Assembly: GCF_001411555.2 (NCBI RefSeq)
Contig: NC_049901.1
Span: 26,450,372 to 26,514,371 of the forward strand
Length of the DNA stretch: 64,000 nucleotides
Origin: Juglans regia
Taxonomy: Eukaryota; Streptophyta; Magnoliopsida; Fagales; Juglandaceae
Direction of reading: 5' to 3'
The position numbers and the translations under genes are program-made. Shown in pieces: positions 44,410-56,504 of this stretch (the stretch's first letter is position 1; each line of letters opens with the position of its first letter). The notes beneath the pieces are model-generated. The model did no database searches. It was not told the DNA's origin and worked only from the letters and a program-made list of their open reading frames with translations.

Positions 44410-46452
44410 GGTTAGGGACCCCGATCTTGTCCCTAACACCAAGGTCCACGAGCTCTTCTTGGTGATGATGGCGACAGAGTGTTCTTGTCAACTTGCTTGG
44501 CCTTCCACAAAAGGATGGTGTTTGAGTGATGTGATGATGATGTGTTTGGATAGGCTAAGTGTTTAGGCTAAGGCAAATCAATGTGGGCGGCTAGACTTGT
44601 TCTTGAGTTAAGTGCCAAGATGATGGAGGCTAGGGTTGAATGGATGATATGAGGTTAGGGTTCAAGTTGGATGCAACTAGGGATGTCGTGGGCTATGGTA
44701 GAATTAGGTTTGGTGTGGGTTTGGAAGATTGACTTAGAATTATAGGTGTTTGATGCAATGAGAATGGCTTAAGGGTTGCTCTTAATGTTTGGGCCACTTG
44801 GATGGTGATTAGGGTAGGTATGGTGAAGTGTAGCTAGGGTTTTGTGAGGTGGCTAATGTGGATTTCGAGATTTGGAAGAGTTGGCTTAGAGTTGGAGTTT
44901 AGGATGATGCTAGTGTTTGGTTGGCTAGGGTTGTCAAAATGGTAAGGTAAGATTAGGGTTTTGGGATGTTGGATGGCTAAGATGAATGGATTGGGTTGAC
45001 TTGGTCTTCGGAAGGTTGGCTAGATTTTGGATGATTTGGCAATGGATATGGACATTTGAAAGATGGAAGGAATCTTTGAGGGAAGAATGGAATTTGAATT
45101 TGAATTAAGATGGTTAGTCAATAGTTGACTAGAGAGATGTAGGATGAATAATTTAAGGGATTGAATATGATGGTCAATTCCTTAAATTATGGGATTTGAA
45201 AGGGGATTTGAATTTGAATGTGAAGATGCCAAGACTCCTAAAAGGAATGAGTTTCCTTATAGGGCTTGAGGTGGGCGGCTAGGGTTTATGGTGGATGACT
45301 TTAGGACGGCCGAATATGGTAAGTGGATGGTATGGCTAGGGTTTTATGAATATGATAGATGAAGGGCAATTATGGAAATTTGAACTAATATGGAAAGTAG
45401 GGCAACACTAGGGTTGGTTGAATGGTGTATGTGGGTGTAGAGAATTATGTGTATTTCAGCTAGGGCAAGTTGTATGGAGGGGAACAATTTGTGAAAAGTT
45501 GACAAACTTATGGAAAGGATGACAAACACTATGGTGGTCGAGTATGTGGTATGGAATGGATCAAATGAGCAATGGAATGGATGAACACTAAGAATACTTA
45601 AGAACAACTCAAGAACAATGCACATAAAATAATAAGATCAAAGATAGAAAATGGAAGACAAGAGATGGATTGGAAAATATTCATAAGATTAATGGATCTT
45701 TAGGGATTCACGAATTGCACCCTAAAGATGAAAAAGAACAAGATAGATAGATTGAACCATACATATTCACGAATTGCAATGTGTGATTCTCTCTTAGGGG
45801 ATTCACGTATTGCACCCCAAAGAGCCCAAGTGCCGTAGCACCGAATGATGATCTCAAGAACAAAATAATCTACCCACTAGGAAATTTGCCAAAAGATGTA
45901 AATGTCAAGCCTAAGAGTCCTATTTATAAGGATTACAACTTAGAAACCCCCAATAGGTCTATTGGTAAATAAATAATTAAATAAAAATAAATAATAAAAA
46001 AATAACATAGTTGGCATGGGCCAATTTGACCCATGGCATGCATGAGCCCATGGGTGGGCTAGGCTAGCCCATGGCATGGGCCATGGGCATGGCTGGCATG
46101 GCTAGCATGGCTTTTGGCATGTGGCTGACATGGCCCTGGGTTGGTATGGGTGCTGGCATGGCTGGCATGGCCCAGGTAGGGTGCTGAGGCGCTGGGCGTG
46201 AGGCGCTGGGCCCGCATTGGGTGTGCAAGCGGGACTGCTGCGCGCTGCACGCCTGCTGGGCTCGCTGGGCTGCGTGTGCTGCGCGCCCTAGCCATGTTGA
46301 ACGGGCTGGCTTGGTCCCAAGCCTCCTTGGGCATCCTGGACATGTCTAGGCAAGGCCCATGGCATGCCCATGAGGCTGTTTTGGGGCTGTCTAGTCTTGT
46401 CTCCACATGGCTAGTGACTTGGCCATGGGCCACAAAACATGGGGTCCTACCA
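44410..46452 (-). repeat. 3' LTR (left copy) of the gag-protease element
   Basis: About 2,043 bp. The outer end reads GGTTAGGGACCCC where the right copy has TGTTAGGGACCCC, so the terminal TG is altered. Features shared with the right copy: GCTAGGGTTT-type words, several ATTCACGAATTGCA repeats (45707-45830) and a CATGG-rich block near the inner end. Confidence 0.88.
46010..46330. repeat. CATGG/GGCATGG-rich, GC-rich block in the LTR
   Basis: CATGG and GGCATGG words recur dozens of times in ~320 bp, followed by GCTGGGC/GCGCTG text. The matching stretch in the other LTR (50500-50640) is shorter, which explains most of the LTR length difference. It lies just inside the start of the LTR as read on the minus strand, in U3. 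Confidence 0.75.
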
Positions 46453-46489
46453 TTCCCCCTCCCTTCATGAAAATCCTTGCCCTTAAGGA

Positions 46490-48488
46490 TTAAATTTGAA
46501 AATTTCCATGCCCTCTCCTCTTTTTTTCCTTAGCCATCTCCATGGCAAAACAATATGCCCCCTCATTTGTCCAAATTTCTAACATTGAGACCTTACCCGA
46601 CTTAGTCTCCTTGGAAGATAAAGTTGCCCATCCATTCTTCTTGGACCCTTGCTTGAATTCCATGGTCCTATTGTTGTAGTCAAGCACTACCCTTCCAAGG
46701 CCCTTGAGCTATGGATTACCCAATACAACATCAAGACCTACCAATGGAAGTACATGTAGGTCCACCTCTACTCTTACTCCTTGCACATTCATTTTTACTT
46801 CGTTCACTAGCCCTTCACATTTCATTTTATCACCGCTTGCCATCTCCACATCAAATGGCTCTATGGCAATTGCTTTCATTCCAACCTTAGTAACAATGTT
46901 GGAGTTGATAAAGTTGTGTGTGGAGCCACTATCTACCAACAAAGGAACTTCAATTGTTCCTATCCAAGCCATTACTCTCATGGCGGTATTCTTTTGGGTC
47001 CCAATCATGGTATTAAGGGAAAACTCGGCCTCTTTATTATTTTTTTTCACTTTGGCCTCTTCTTGATCGGACTTTTCACTACATGTTTCCACAAAATATT
47101 CATCCTCCTCTTCCACACTCCTCTCATCAACCAACATGTACACTTGTCCCGATCCACATTTGTGCCCTATGCCCCATTTTTCTCCACATTTAAAACAAAG
47201 ACCCTTTTTTATTCTCTTTGTACCTCTTCCCTTGAAAGCTTCTTCACTTCAATTTGCTTAAACTTAGTAACACTCCCCCTTTCCTCCTTGTCTTTCTAAG
47301 GAACATTGGTTTGCAAGGGTGTAGTAACCTTACTCCCCATTTTCTTAGATTGATGTTTCTCCATATTAGTGCTCTCTTCTAGGATCTCCGCTATCCTCAT
47401 AGCCTCTTGAATCTTAGTGGGTTGTTTCAACTTAATTTCCTTAGCTATCCAAGGCTTCAACCCATCCACAAATGTGCCCACAAGGGCCTCCTCGGACCAA
47501 CCTCTCACAAGTGTTTGGAGTTGCCTAAACTCCTCAATGTAAGCATGCACCTTGCCTTCTTGTCTCAACTTGGCAAGTTGACCATGATGATTAATGGTTG
47601 GGGATGGCCCAAATTGCATTAGAAATTCTTTTTCAATGGCCGTCCAACCCAATCTTCTCCTATCCTTCTCATCTTGGTCCCGAATCCATCTCCACCATTT
47701 ACTTGCTTTTCCCTCCAAATAAAAACACGTCGTTGACACTCTTTCTTGCCTAGGCACCTTATATGCATGGAAATAATGGTCCACCTTATCTAGCCATTCA
47801 TATGGGTCTCTCCCATTAAACTTGGGAAAGTCCACCTTTGGCCTCTTAGGTCCCCGGTCATAAGCCTGATTTCACATTCTATCATCATGGTGGTCAACAT
47901 CATACCCTCTCCCATGATGGTCTCTTCTTCTCTCATAATGGCCTCCACGGCCATAAGGCCTCTCATACTCATGCTCATGCTTAAACTCGGGCTCAAAGGC
48001 TTCCTCCCTTTGTGGTCTCTCAAGCCTTACATCTTGATACTCTTCTCTCACACTTGGGGTTCTAGTGGGATGGTCAATATTTGGGATCCACCTTTCAACA
48101 ATCACTCTATTGTTTTCAACTCTACCCCACTTCTCAACTCATTTTGTGGTAGTTCACGTATGGACCCCGTGACACTTGTCTTGGCCCCATCCACAAAGGC
48201 TTTATGAGCTTGCCTATTTGGACTATGTGGGGGCCTTTGACTATTAGTTTCCACCATTCTCCTCTCAAGCCTCTCAAGGCTTGCATTGGTCTTCCTCTTA
48301 TGGGTCTCCATCTCCCTTCTACTCTCCTCAACTGCACGGTTGGTAGCATTCAAGGACATTGTAAGTTCGGTCAAGGTAGTCTTGAGCACATGGATGAGGT
48401 GGTCAAGCTTTAAGCCTTGCCTTTCTATGGCCTTTATGCATTCCCGGTTGGAACCCCCTTATTCCTCCTCTTGAGCCACACGGCTCAT
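46490..48488 (-). pseudogene. Gag-protease polyprotein of the TR-GAG element
   Basis: The ATG at 48488 (MSRVAQEEE) opens a frame with an early TAA, then a coiled-coil stretch (LTELTMSLNATNRAVEESRR). After a frameshift near 48105 comes an Arg/His/Glu-rich linker, a TGA near 47872, then the gag domain (47835-47300): VDFPKFNGRDPYEWLDKVDH, CFYLEGKASKWWRW, EKEFLMQFGP and FVDGLKPWIAKEIKL. A CCHC zinc knuckle (CFKCGEKWGIGHKC) lies near 47160-47205. The aspartic protease (47100-46709) has the catalytic LVDSGSTHNFI and ends LPLVGLDVVLGNP before a Trp-to-stop change. A short tail to 46490 leads into the polypurine tract. Four defects make it inactive here. Confidence 0.88.
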
Positions 48489-48825
48489 GGCTAACAATTT
48501 GGTGGTGGGGCTTGCTCTTGGTTCACAAGTCCAACCTTGGGTCCCCACCTTCAAGGGTGGTCGACCCCTTCCTTGCACAAAAGGTCCAACCTTGGGTCTT
48601 CCACCCACTTGTGTGGTCGACCCCTACATGAAAACTACTCATTTCTCCTCCTCAACCCCCAAACTTCAATTTCAACAATTCACAAAAAAATAAATGGGAT
48701 CAAATGAGGGTCTCCCCCAACCAATTCACAAAGCTTGGGTTAACGCATTGTTTACCTCTTTAGAGAAGTGAGAACTTCTAAAAAATGGCAAGCAAGGTAG
48801 CCCTCTCAATGAAAGCACCAATTAA

Positions 48826-50792
48826 TGTTAGGGACCCCGGTCTTGTCCCTAATACTAAGGTTCACAGGCTCGTCTTGGTGATGATGGTGACCGAGTGTTC
48901 TTGCCAACTTGCTTGGCCTTCTACAAAAGGATGGTATTTGAGTGATGGGATGATGATGTGTTTGGATAGGCTAAGTGTTTAGGCTAAGGCAAATCAATGT
49001 GGGCGGCTAGATTTTTTCTTGAGTGAAGTGCCAAGATAATGGAGGTTAGGGTTGAATGGATGATATGAGGTTAGGGTTCGAGTTGGATGCAACTAGGGAT
49101 GTCGTGGGCTATGGTAGAATTAGGGTTGGTGTGGGTTTGGAAGATTGGCTTAGAATTATGAGTGTTTGTTTGATGCAATGGGAATGGCTTAAGGTTTGCC
49201 CTTAATGTTTGGGCCACTTGGATGGTGATTAGGGTATGTATGGTGAAGTGTAGTTTGTGAGGTGGCTAGGGTGGATTTCGAGATTTAGTGGATTTCGAGA
49301 TTTGGAAGAGTTGGCTTAGGGTTGGAGTTTAGGATGATGCTAGGGTTTGGGAATGAGGTGGAAGAGTGATGCTAGGGTTTGGTTGGCTAGGGTTGCCGAA
49401 ATGGTAAGGTAGGATTAGGGTTTTGGGATGTTGGATGGTTAAGATGAATGGATTGGGTTGACTTGGTCTTTGGAAGGTTGGCTAGATTTTGGATGATTTG
49501 GAACTGGATATGGAAGTTTGAAAGATAGAGGGAATCTTTGAGGGAAGAAGGGAATTTAAATTTGAATTTGAATTTGAATTAAGATGGTTAGTCAATAGTT
49601 GACTAGAGAGATTGTAGGATGAGTAATTTAAGGGATTGAATATGATGGTCAATTCCTTAAATTATGGGATTTGAAAGGGGATTTGAATTTGAATGTGAAG
49701 ATGTCTAGACTCCTAAAAGGAATGAGTTTCCTTATAGGGCTTGAGGTGGGCGGCTAGGGTTTATGGTGGATGACTTTAGGACGGCCGAATATGGTAAGTG
49801 GATGGTATGGCTAGGGTTTTATGAATATGATAGATGAAGGGCAATTAATTATGGGAATGTGAACTAATATGGAAAGTAGGGCAACACTAGGGTTGGCCGA
49901 ATGGTGTATGTGAGTGTAGAGAATTATGTGTATTTCGGCTAGGGCAAGTTGTATGGAAGGAACAATTTATGAAAAGTTGACAAACTTATGGAAATGATGA
50001 CAAACACTATGGTGGTCGAGTATGTGGTATGAAATGGATCAAATGAGCAATAGAACGGATGAACACTAAGAATACTTAAGAACAACTCAAGAACAATGCA
50101 CATAAAATAATAAGATCAAAGATAGAAAATGGAAGACAAGAGATGGAATGGAAAATATTCATAAGATTAATGCATCTTTAGGGATTCACGAATTGCACCC
50201 TAAAGATGAAAAAGAACAAGATAGATAGATTGAACCACATCTATTCACGAATTGCAAGGTGTGATTTTCTCTTAGGGGATTCATATATTGCACCCCATAG
50301 AGCCCAAGTGCCTTAGCACCGAATGGTGATCTCAAGAACAAAATAGTCTACCCACTAGGAAATTTGCCAAAAGATGTAAATGCAAAGCCTAAGGATCCTA
50401 TTTATAAGGATTACAACTTGGAAACTCCCAATAGGTCTATTGGAAAATAAATAATTAAATAAAAATAAATAATAAAAAAGTAATATAGTTAGCATGAGCC
50501 AATTTGACCTATGGCATGCATGAGCCCATGGGTGGGCTAGGCTGGCCCATGGCATGGACCATGGGCATGGCTGGCTTGGCACAGGCAGGGTGCCTAGGCG
50601 CGTATTGGGCTGCGCGTGCTATGCGCCCTGGCCATGCTGAACGGGCTGGCTTGGTCCCCTGCCTCCTTGGGCATCCTGGGCATGTCAAGGCAGGGCCCAT
50701 GACATGCCCATGAGGCTGTTTTAGGGCTGTCTAGCTTTGTCTCCACATGGCTAGTGGCTTGGCCATGGGCCACAAAACATGGGGTCCTACCA
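48826..50792 (-). repeat. 5' LTR (right copy) of the gag-protease element
   Basis: About 1,967 bp; TG at 48826-48827 and CA at 50791-50792 on +. The inner end adjoins the primer-binding site, so on the minus strand this is the 5' LTR. It differs from the left copy by many substitutions and several indels. Confidence 0.88.
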
Positions 50793-50870
50793 TTATTCCT
50801 CATGTTGGACTGGTCCTTTTTCCTCGAGGTAACCCTTCTGAGCGAAATCTAGATCAAAGTCTAAGGGCAA

Positions 50871-51068
50871 GTTTGGGGGGTGAGTTGAGAATTTTATGTT
50901 TTGTTTTAGTGTTTAAAATATTATGTTTTAGTATTATTATTGTATTGTGATTTGAAAAAGTTGAATTGAGATTTAAAAAAGTTGAATTGTTTATTATATT
51001 TTGTATGGAGATTTGAAAAAGGTGTAATGATGAGATGAGAATATTGTGTCTCATCCCACCCCACAAAC
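50871..51068 (+). mobile_element. MITE of the GTTTGGAT family
   Basis: It begins GTTTGGGGGGTGAGTTGAG and ends CCACAAAC. The interior has GTTGAATTGTTTATTATATT and GTAATGATGAGATGAGA, matching 17003-17195. Confidence 0.75.
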
Positions 51069-54000
51069 CTACCCTAAGATTCTAGGAGCAAAACTGTAGT
51101 GGAATGACTACGGTGAGATTTCAATGAAACTTCAGTAAGTTAAAACCCATAACAACACTATGAGAGACAATTATAATGAATATGAATGCACACGTTTCAT
51201 ATAAATAAGGCTAAAACCACCTACCATAAGGCGAGGAATCACTAGCTGAATGAAAACATATATATTAAGTAAAGCGAGAATGACCCTTTAAGTAAAACAA
51301 TATAATCATGACTCATCATACACATCACCAAATACAGGGTGTGGCTAGTAGCTCTTTCTTTTATGATATGATAATTGCTAATGCGCATGAAAATAGGCCA
51401 AAGAATAGGTCTCAATTCACAATTGCTTTTTTGTTTTTTTGTACTAGTCAGACTTCCTTCTCATCATATTGGAAAGTTGCACTCATCTCTGATGTATAGG
51501 AAGTAGTTGGATGTTCGCCCATGCAAGAATCAATCCACCAATTCGACAATGAGAATCTCTATACCCGGTCAACATGTGAAATACATCCACCAAAACAAAA
51601 TAAGTACTCCCCCTGATCAATATGGGACTCTCTCTACCCACTTTATCATGTGGAACAGTATGAAAACACCCCAACTCGATCAACACAGGAAATCCCTCTA
51701 CCAGAGTTAAACACATGGCAACAACGCCGCTAGGAATGATATTGGGACTCCTCAACCTCATTCCATGAGAACAAAGCTCTTTGAAATCACATTGTTTGAA
51801 TTCACATCATTAAAGTAGTCATAATTATAATGAGAAAACATGCATTTTCATGAGAGAAAGGAGGTGAGAAGTAGAAAATGAGATCCTAGACATACCCATA
51901 AATATATGTCCCACATTACTAGCGTAGTTGTAAGAGTGAACCTACCTAGATGGTGACTAAACACTAAAGGTTGATCTGGAGTTGTTGGAAAAGACTCTAA
52001 GCTTTTAGCCTCCTTGAAGTCCTGAAAAATAAAGTTTATTCAAGTGAGATGAAGACTATCATCCAAATGCCTTTTATACAGTGGGGCTGCCTATCATGGA
52101 TCTGACAGTTTTGGCTTCTGATTGACTAAAAGAGTGATCTTGAATCTCGATTGTCCACATGTACATTGAACTGAAAAGAATGGTAGAGATCGAGTGGATA
52201 GATGGGACAAGATGTGCACATCCCTATAGCTTGCCTCGAAGATAGGCGCTCAGATTGGGCCTTACTTCTGACATATGGCTTGCAAGTCCATATTCCTCCT
52301 TTTCCATGAGTGCTCCTGTTGAGACGTCATCATTGGAATGTGGGCCTCGGTATGCCACCTGCTACCATTTGAGCTCCCTCCATGTTACTTCAAAGTATTA
52401 CTGGCTCTATATACTGTTGTTCATTGCTCGATACTCACCTTATGTACAATCAACACATCCTTAGTATCCTTGTTTGGAGTAGAGCGAACCTCCTTAGAAC
52501 CTCCTTAGTCGCCTTATTCTCTTCATGCTGCTTGCGCTGGCCTTGCTCGCTACTACGTGCTACTCACCTTACTTCATTCCCAACTACAAGTTTCTCGCGT
52601 GATTGCCCTATTCCCACTAACGTACTTTCCTCAAAGTGCTAATCCAATATTCTCGACATATAATCAATCACTTATAAAATAAACACGTAACTTACATAAA
52701 TTTCTAATCTTACGCAAATATCTAATTAAGCACGTATTTCGTAATTAAAACCCAAAACACTTAAATAACCTATATTTCCATAAAGCCTAAACCCCTCATA
52801 ATCCTAAAATATCACCACTCACCAAATAATTGATATCCACACACCCTAAAAAATTTTTTGAATCCAAGATCCAGATGATTGTTCTTCCACTCTCTCATTA
52901 AGCTGCTGTGCTTGAAAAATGAGTTATTCGCGTTGAAGTTCATAAGATTTACCTAAAATGTGACACTAAATGAAATGCAATAAATACACATAAAAAATGC
53001 CAATATACTATTAATAATCAAAGGTAAACAACTACATATACTTATTTTGGCCTGTCTGGTTGTCGATAAAATGAAGGAAATCAATAATTTTGTAAGAGAA
53101 ACAACCACTATGAAGGAACAATGAAACCCCAATCCGAAGTTGCCAAACCCAAATAGAAACCCCTAAAATTATAAGCATCCAAAAACACCCAACATAGATG
53201 GAAAATATTAGATTTTATCAACTAAAAGAACTGAGCAACATATGGGTGGCTAATAGAGAGATTGAAAGGGAAGAGCTAGAAGGCTTACCTAAGCCACCCG
53301 GAATCTAGATCGTTGAAGGTCTCGGTAGAAGGCATATCTTTGGTCGAATAGGAATCGAAGGCTGCAGATGGAGTTGGAATTGTCTATTTGGGAAGAGATT
53401 TCATGCTCTACGTCAGTAGGAGCCTAAGCTTGAAGCCGACATGTAGGGCGTGGTCAATGGTGCCAAATAGGACTGCAAATGAACAAGCCACTTGTAAACA
53501 TTTTGAGTTTTGGCTTATATATACTTGCTCGAACTCGGTTCATTTAATAAATGATATATTCGTAAACAATAATATTGGCTTGAATATTAAACGAACAAAA
53601 TTGTATAAACTCAGCTCGAGTCGGTTTAAGCTTGTGAATAAAGCTCATATACGCTCAACTTGAAATACTCCATCATAAATCTCTTCCCAATATAACTATA
53701 TACTTAATCATATGCTTTATTAATAGTTCTATGATTTGTCTAGCTATTTTATGTTTTTAATAAAATTTCTTTTATAAATTTAGTTAATTATGTAATATAA
53801 CATTAATGTTGTATATTAATTTTCTAATTGTTACATAGATTATTATAGCCTATTGATATGGTAATATACAAATGAGTGAATACACATTTACTTGAAATAA
53901 TTATCAAATTATCTTTAATTGATTAACTATAATTTGTATATATAATGCACATCATAACATAAGTTGATGATATTTCTTTTTAATTTAAGGAATGATATCA

Positions 54001-54709
54001 TTAACTTTATACACAATATGGTTTTCATCATACTAGATGAATGATCACACATATTGTAAGATATAAATATCATCTATTATTTATAATTGCATATTATTAT
54101 AGTGTAATATATGTACATAACTTATATATTATGAGTATATACTTATGTCATATGCTTGTAATAAACTGATAAACATAATACTTAGTAATGTATGCTGTAA
54201 TATATTTATAAATTATATTTAATAATAATATATTATACAAATAGGACTTTTGATTTATTATGTTATTTATATATATATATATTAAATGGTTTAATTTATT
54301 AAATTTATCTTATAATTTTTTTTTTCAGGGGCTCTGGGAAAGGAAGGGGGGAGGGGGACAAGGGTGCCTGACGAAGTGAAAAAAAAAAAAAAAAAATTGA
54401 CGTGACATAGTGCCTTGTGAGATCCCTTTATGTTCCTAATGTTTTCCATATAAATGATCAATAACTTAATGAAAAATAGATGTAACACATTATCTTCCTT
54501 TCTGAGCAGTTAGTTATCTATTTTGGATATATATGAGTTGTTGTTGTCGAATGCTCATCACCCAAGCCAAAACAGAAAGGAAAACAACAATCAAACTCCA
54601 GAGAAGGAGAACAAATCTGGGAGGAGAGAGGTTGCGACCATTGTAGTGTGAAATAAAAGAATAATATATAGGTATGATCGAGCTACAGTAACATGTCAAA
54701 TATGACTAA
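51069..54709. other. Intergenic DNA without a supported gene
   Basis: I see scattered short open frames and AT-rich simple sequence (54262-54285, 53840-54240), a G-rich patch (54325-54360) and an A run (54380-54397). Nothing is recognisable as a gene or dated element. Confidence 0.45.
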
Positions 54710-55599
54710 GAGCATTTTTATTGAATTATGCAAATGCAAAATCATAATTTGCATGATATCCCATGATTTTGTATGTGGCTATTCCATTCAAAACATATTC
54801 CCATATTGAATTATCTATCTATTAGTCAAAATAATAATAATTTAATAATATTTTTTCCTAACTTATTTTTTTAATATTTTACAATTCTACCAATTATATG
54901 TTAATTAATAATCAAATTATAATTAACATGTGATTGGTAGAGACAAATGGTAAAAATCCTTACAAAAGAAGATAGAGATAAAATGTTAAAAATCTTAGTT
55001 ATATAATTAAAATATGATTGGTAGAGATAAACGTAAAAATCCTAACTTAATTATAATTAACATATAATTGGTAGATACAAATGGTAAAAATCATAATTAA
55101 TAAGTAAAAGATGCACGAGGGAGATAGCATTTTGAAAGGAAATTGGAGAAAAAGAGGATAGAGGTGAACATTATAGTGGTTTTAAAAAATTGGTTTTAGA
55201 AAATTATTCCCTAAAACAACGTAATTTCTGAAAACTCAAAAATAGTTTTTACACTAATTACATTGTTTCCCAGTCAATCAAAGTGCAATGAGAGAGTGTT
55301 TATGAGGGAAGAAATAATTTTTTAATGCTTTTGGTCTAGCTACAGTAAACACCAAATATGACCCAAGGACTTGTTTTGCTGTAGCTAAAAGTCATTTTTG
55401 TTTACATTTGCATAATCCAATGCATCACATTTTTATGCTCTATTAGCCCAACTTCTCACTTTATTTGCATTTGCATAATTCAAAGGGTGTGAAACACTCT
55501 AGCACAAAGCCAATTTTATTTGGAATTGCCTAATCTAATGCTAGTGTTTTTTATGCTTACTGTTCAAATTTTTTACTTTGATAAAGGATGAGGATGCTC
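54710..55599. mobile_element. Tourist-like element (about 890 bp), TSD TAA/TAG
   Basis: The left end GAGCATTTTTATTGAATTAT and the inverse of the right end GAGCATCCTCATCC are similar in their first six bases, GAGCAT being the common PIF/Harbinger start. The flanks are TAA (54707-54709) and TAG (55600-55602). An inner inverted pair (ATTATGCAAATG near 54730; its inverse near 55408) suggests a composite or nested structure. It shares TATATGTTAATTAATAATCA with 37366-37948. Non-coding. Confidence 0.5.
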
Positions 55600-55709
55600 T
55601 AGGAAGGACAATAGCCAAAAACAAAGGTGGTGGCCTTGCACGCAACTTCTTTTTCTTCTGTTACTCCTTCAAACTTCTTATGTTTATGCTTTTTGGTCTC
55701 TCAGGAATG

Positions 55710-55750
55710 GTTTGGGAAGTGAGATGAGATGAAAATTTTGTGAATAGTAG
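55710..55750 (+). mobile_element. Left part of a GTTTGGAT MITE, cut by an LTR element
   Basis: GTTTGGGAAGTGAGATGAGATGA followed by TTTTGTGAATAGTAG stops abruptly where TGTAAGGGGATTTTCCCC begins at 55751. The other half should lie beyond the right LTR, outside the window. Confidence 0.65.
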
Positions 55751-56018
55751 TGTAAGGGGATTTTCCCCTGTTGAACCTGGCGAGCTTGTGGATGAAAACT
55801 AAGGGACTTGAGACCGAAGGTCCATAACAAACAAAGCCTCCAACTCGGCCCATGGAAAGGATCATCTGGATGCAACCTGCAAGAGGAAGGGTGCTGCAAG
55901 GGATGAGACTCATCGATTTGAAGGCATCTTGAGTAGTGTCTAGCTCTCAAGTGCTCATCTGCATAACAAGCATAATGTGCGGGGAATCCTCGATCCACTG
56001 ACAGAAAAAACATCAACG

Positions 56019-56062
56019 GATCACCAAGGGAACAGTCTGGGATCACCAAGGGAACAGTCTGG
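56019..56062 (+). repeat. Perfect 22-bp tandem duplication in the LTR
   Basis: Two exact copies, 56019-56040 and 56041-56062 (GATCACCAAGGGAACAGTCT plus GG). It lies in U3, about 175 bp before the TATA box. Confidence 0.95.
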
Positions 56063-56236
56063 GAGAAGGAAATCGGAAAACCATGCCGCATTAATGGTGC
56101 CATTACTTGGGGCTACATGCTACATTAATGATGTCGTTGTAGAGCCATGCAACAGTAAAAGACTCTGACATAGGGAACAATACGAAAGGTGCGGACTCCA
56201 TGGTGGCAGGCACGATCTATGCCCCTAGATTTATAG

Positions 56237-56244
56237 TATAAATA
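56237..56244 (+). promoter_or_regulatory. TATA box in the 5' LTR
   Basis: TATAAATA within AGTATAAATAGCAGG, appropriately placed to start transcription inside the LTR, about 220 bp before its end. Confidence 0.6.
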
Positions 56245-56460
56245 GCAGGTCTTAGGTACGAGGATACTTTATTTGATCCCTAGACTCATTACTTTATATA
56301 CAAACTTCCAAGAATACTTATTAACTTAGACATTGGAGACTCCATGACCTCGAGGCCGCCCTCCCCAAGTTGCACTCTCCTTCATCTTTTGTAGACCCAT
56401 TTCAGAAGACCTGAGTTGTTGGAACCTGGCCCAATGGTGTGCAGAACACGATGTTAACAA

Positions 56461-56478
56461 TGGTGCCGTCTGTAGGAT
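56461..56478 (+). other. Primer-binding site of the Tat-like element
   Basis: TGGTGCCGTCTGTAGGAT follows the LTR after one base. TGGTGCCGTCTGT is common right after LTRs of this plant Gypsy group. Confidence 0.65.
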
Positions 56479-56504
56479 CATTATAGATTTTGCATGTCTT
56501 TCTC

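Larger units (their letters stand above)
44410..50792 (-). mobile_element. TR-GAG-type LTR retrotransposon (gag and protease only)
   Basis: LTRs of about 2.0 kb (44410-46452 and 48826-50792) enclose only ~2.37 kb. Read on the minus strand: primer-binding site TTGGTGCTTTCATTGAG (48822-48806) beside the right LTR, gag, zinc knuckle, aspartic protease, a short tail, and polypurine tract GAAGGGAGGGGGAA (46466-46453) beside the left LTR. There is no trace of reverse transcriptase, RNase H or integrase. Terminal-repeat elements encoding only GAG are a known non-autonomous class in plants. Here the protease is kept too. Several LTR indels show it is older than the nested element at 30383. Confidence 0.88.
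44396..50808. repeat. 15-bp near-perfect direct repeat flanking the gag-protease element
   Basis: TATTCCTCAGGTTGG (44396-44410) abuts the left LTR and TATTCCTCATGTTGG (50794-50808) abuts the right LTR: 14 of 15 match. LTR elements normally make 4-6 bp duplications, so this is unusual; see the finding. Confidence 0.65.
55751..56459 (+). repeat. 5' LTR of the Tat-like element (709 bp)
   Basis: It starts TGTAAGGGGATTTTCCCC, an inverted GGGGA/TCCCC start, and ends TTAACA before the primer-binding site. It includes a TATA box at 56237-56244 and a perfect 22-bp tandem duplication at 56019-56062. The antisense open frame over 55684-56103 is a shadow. Confidence 0.85.
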
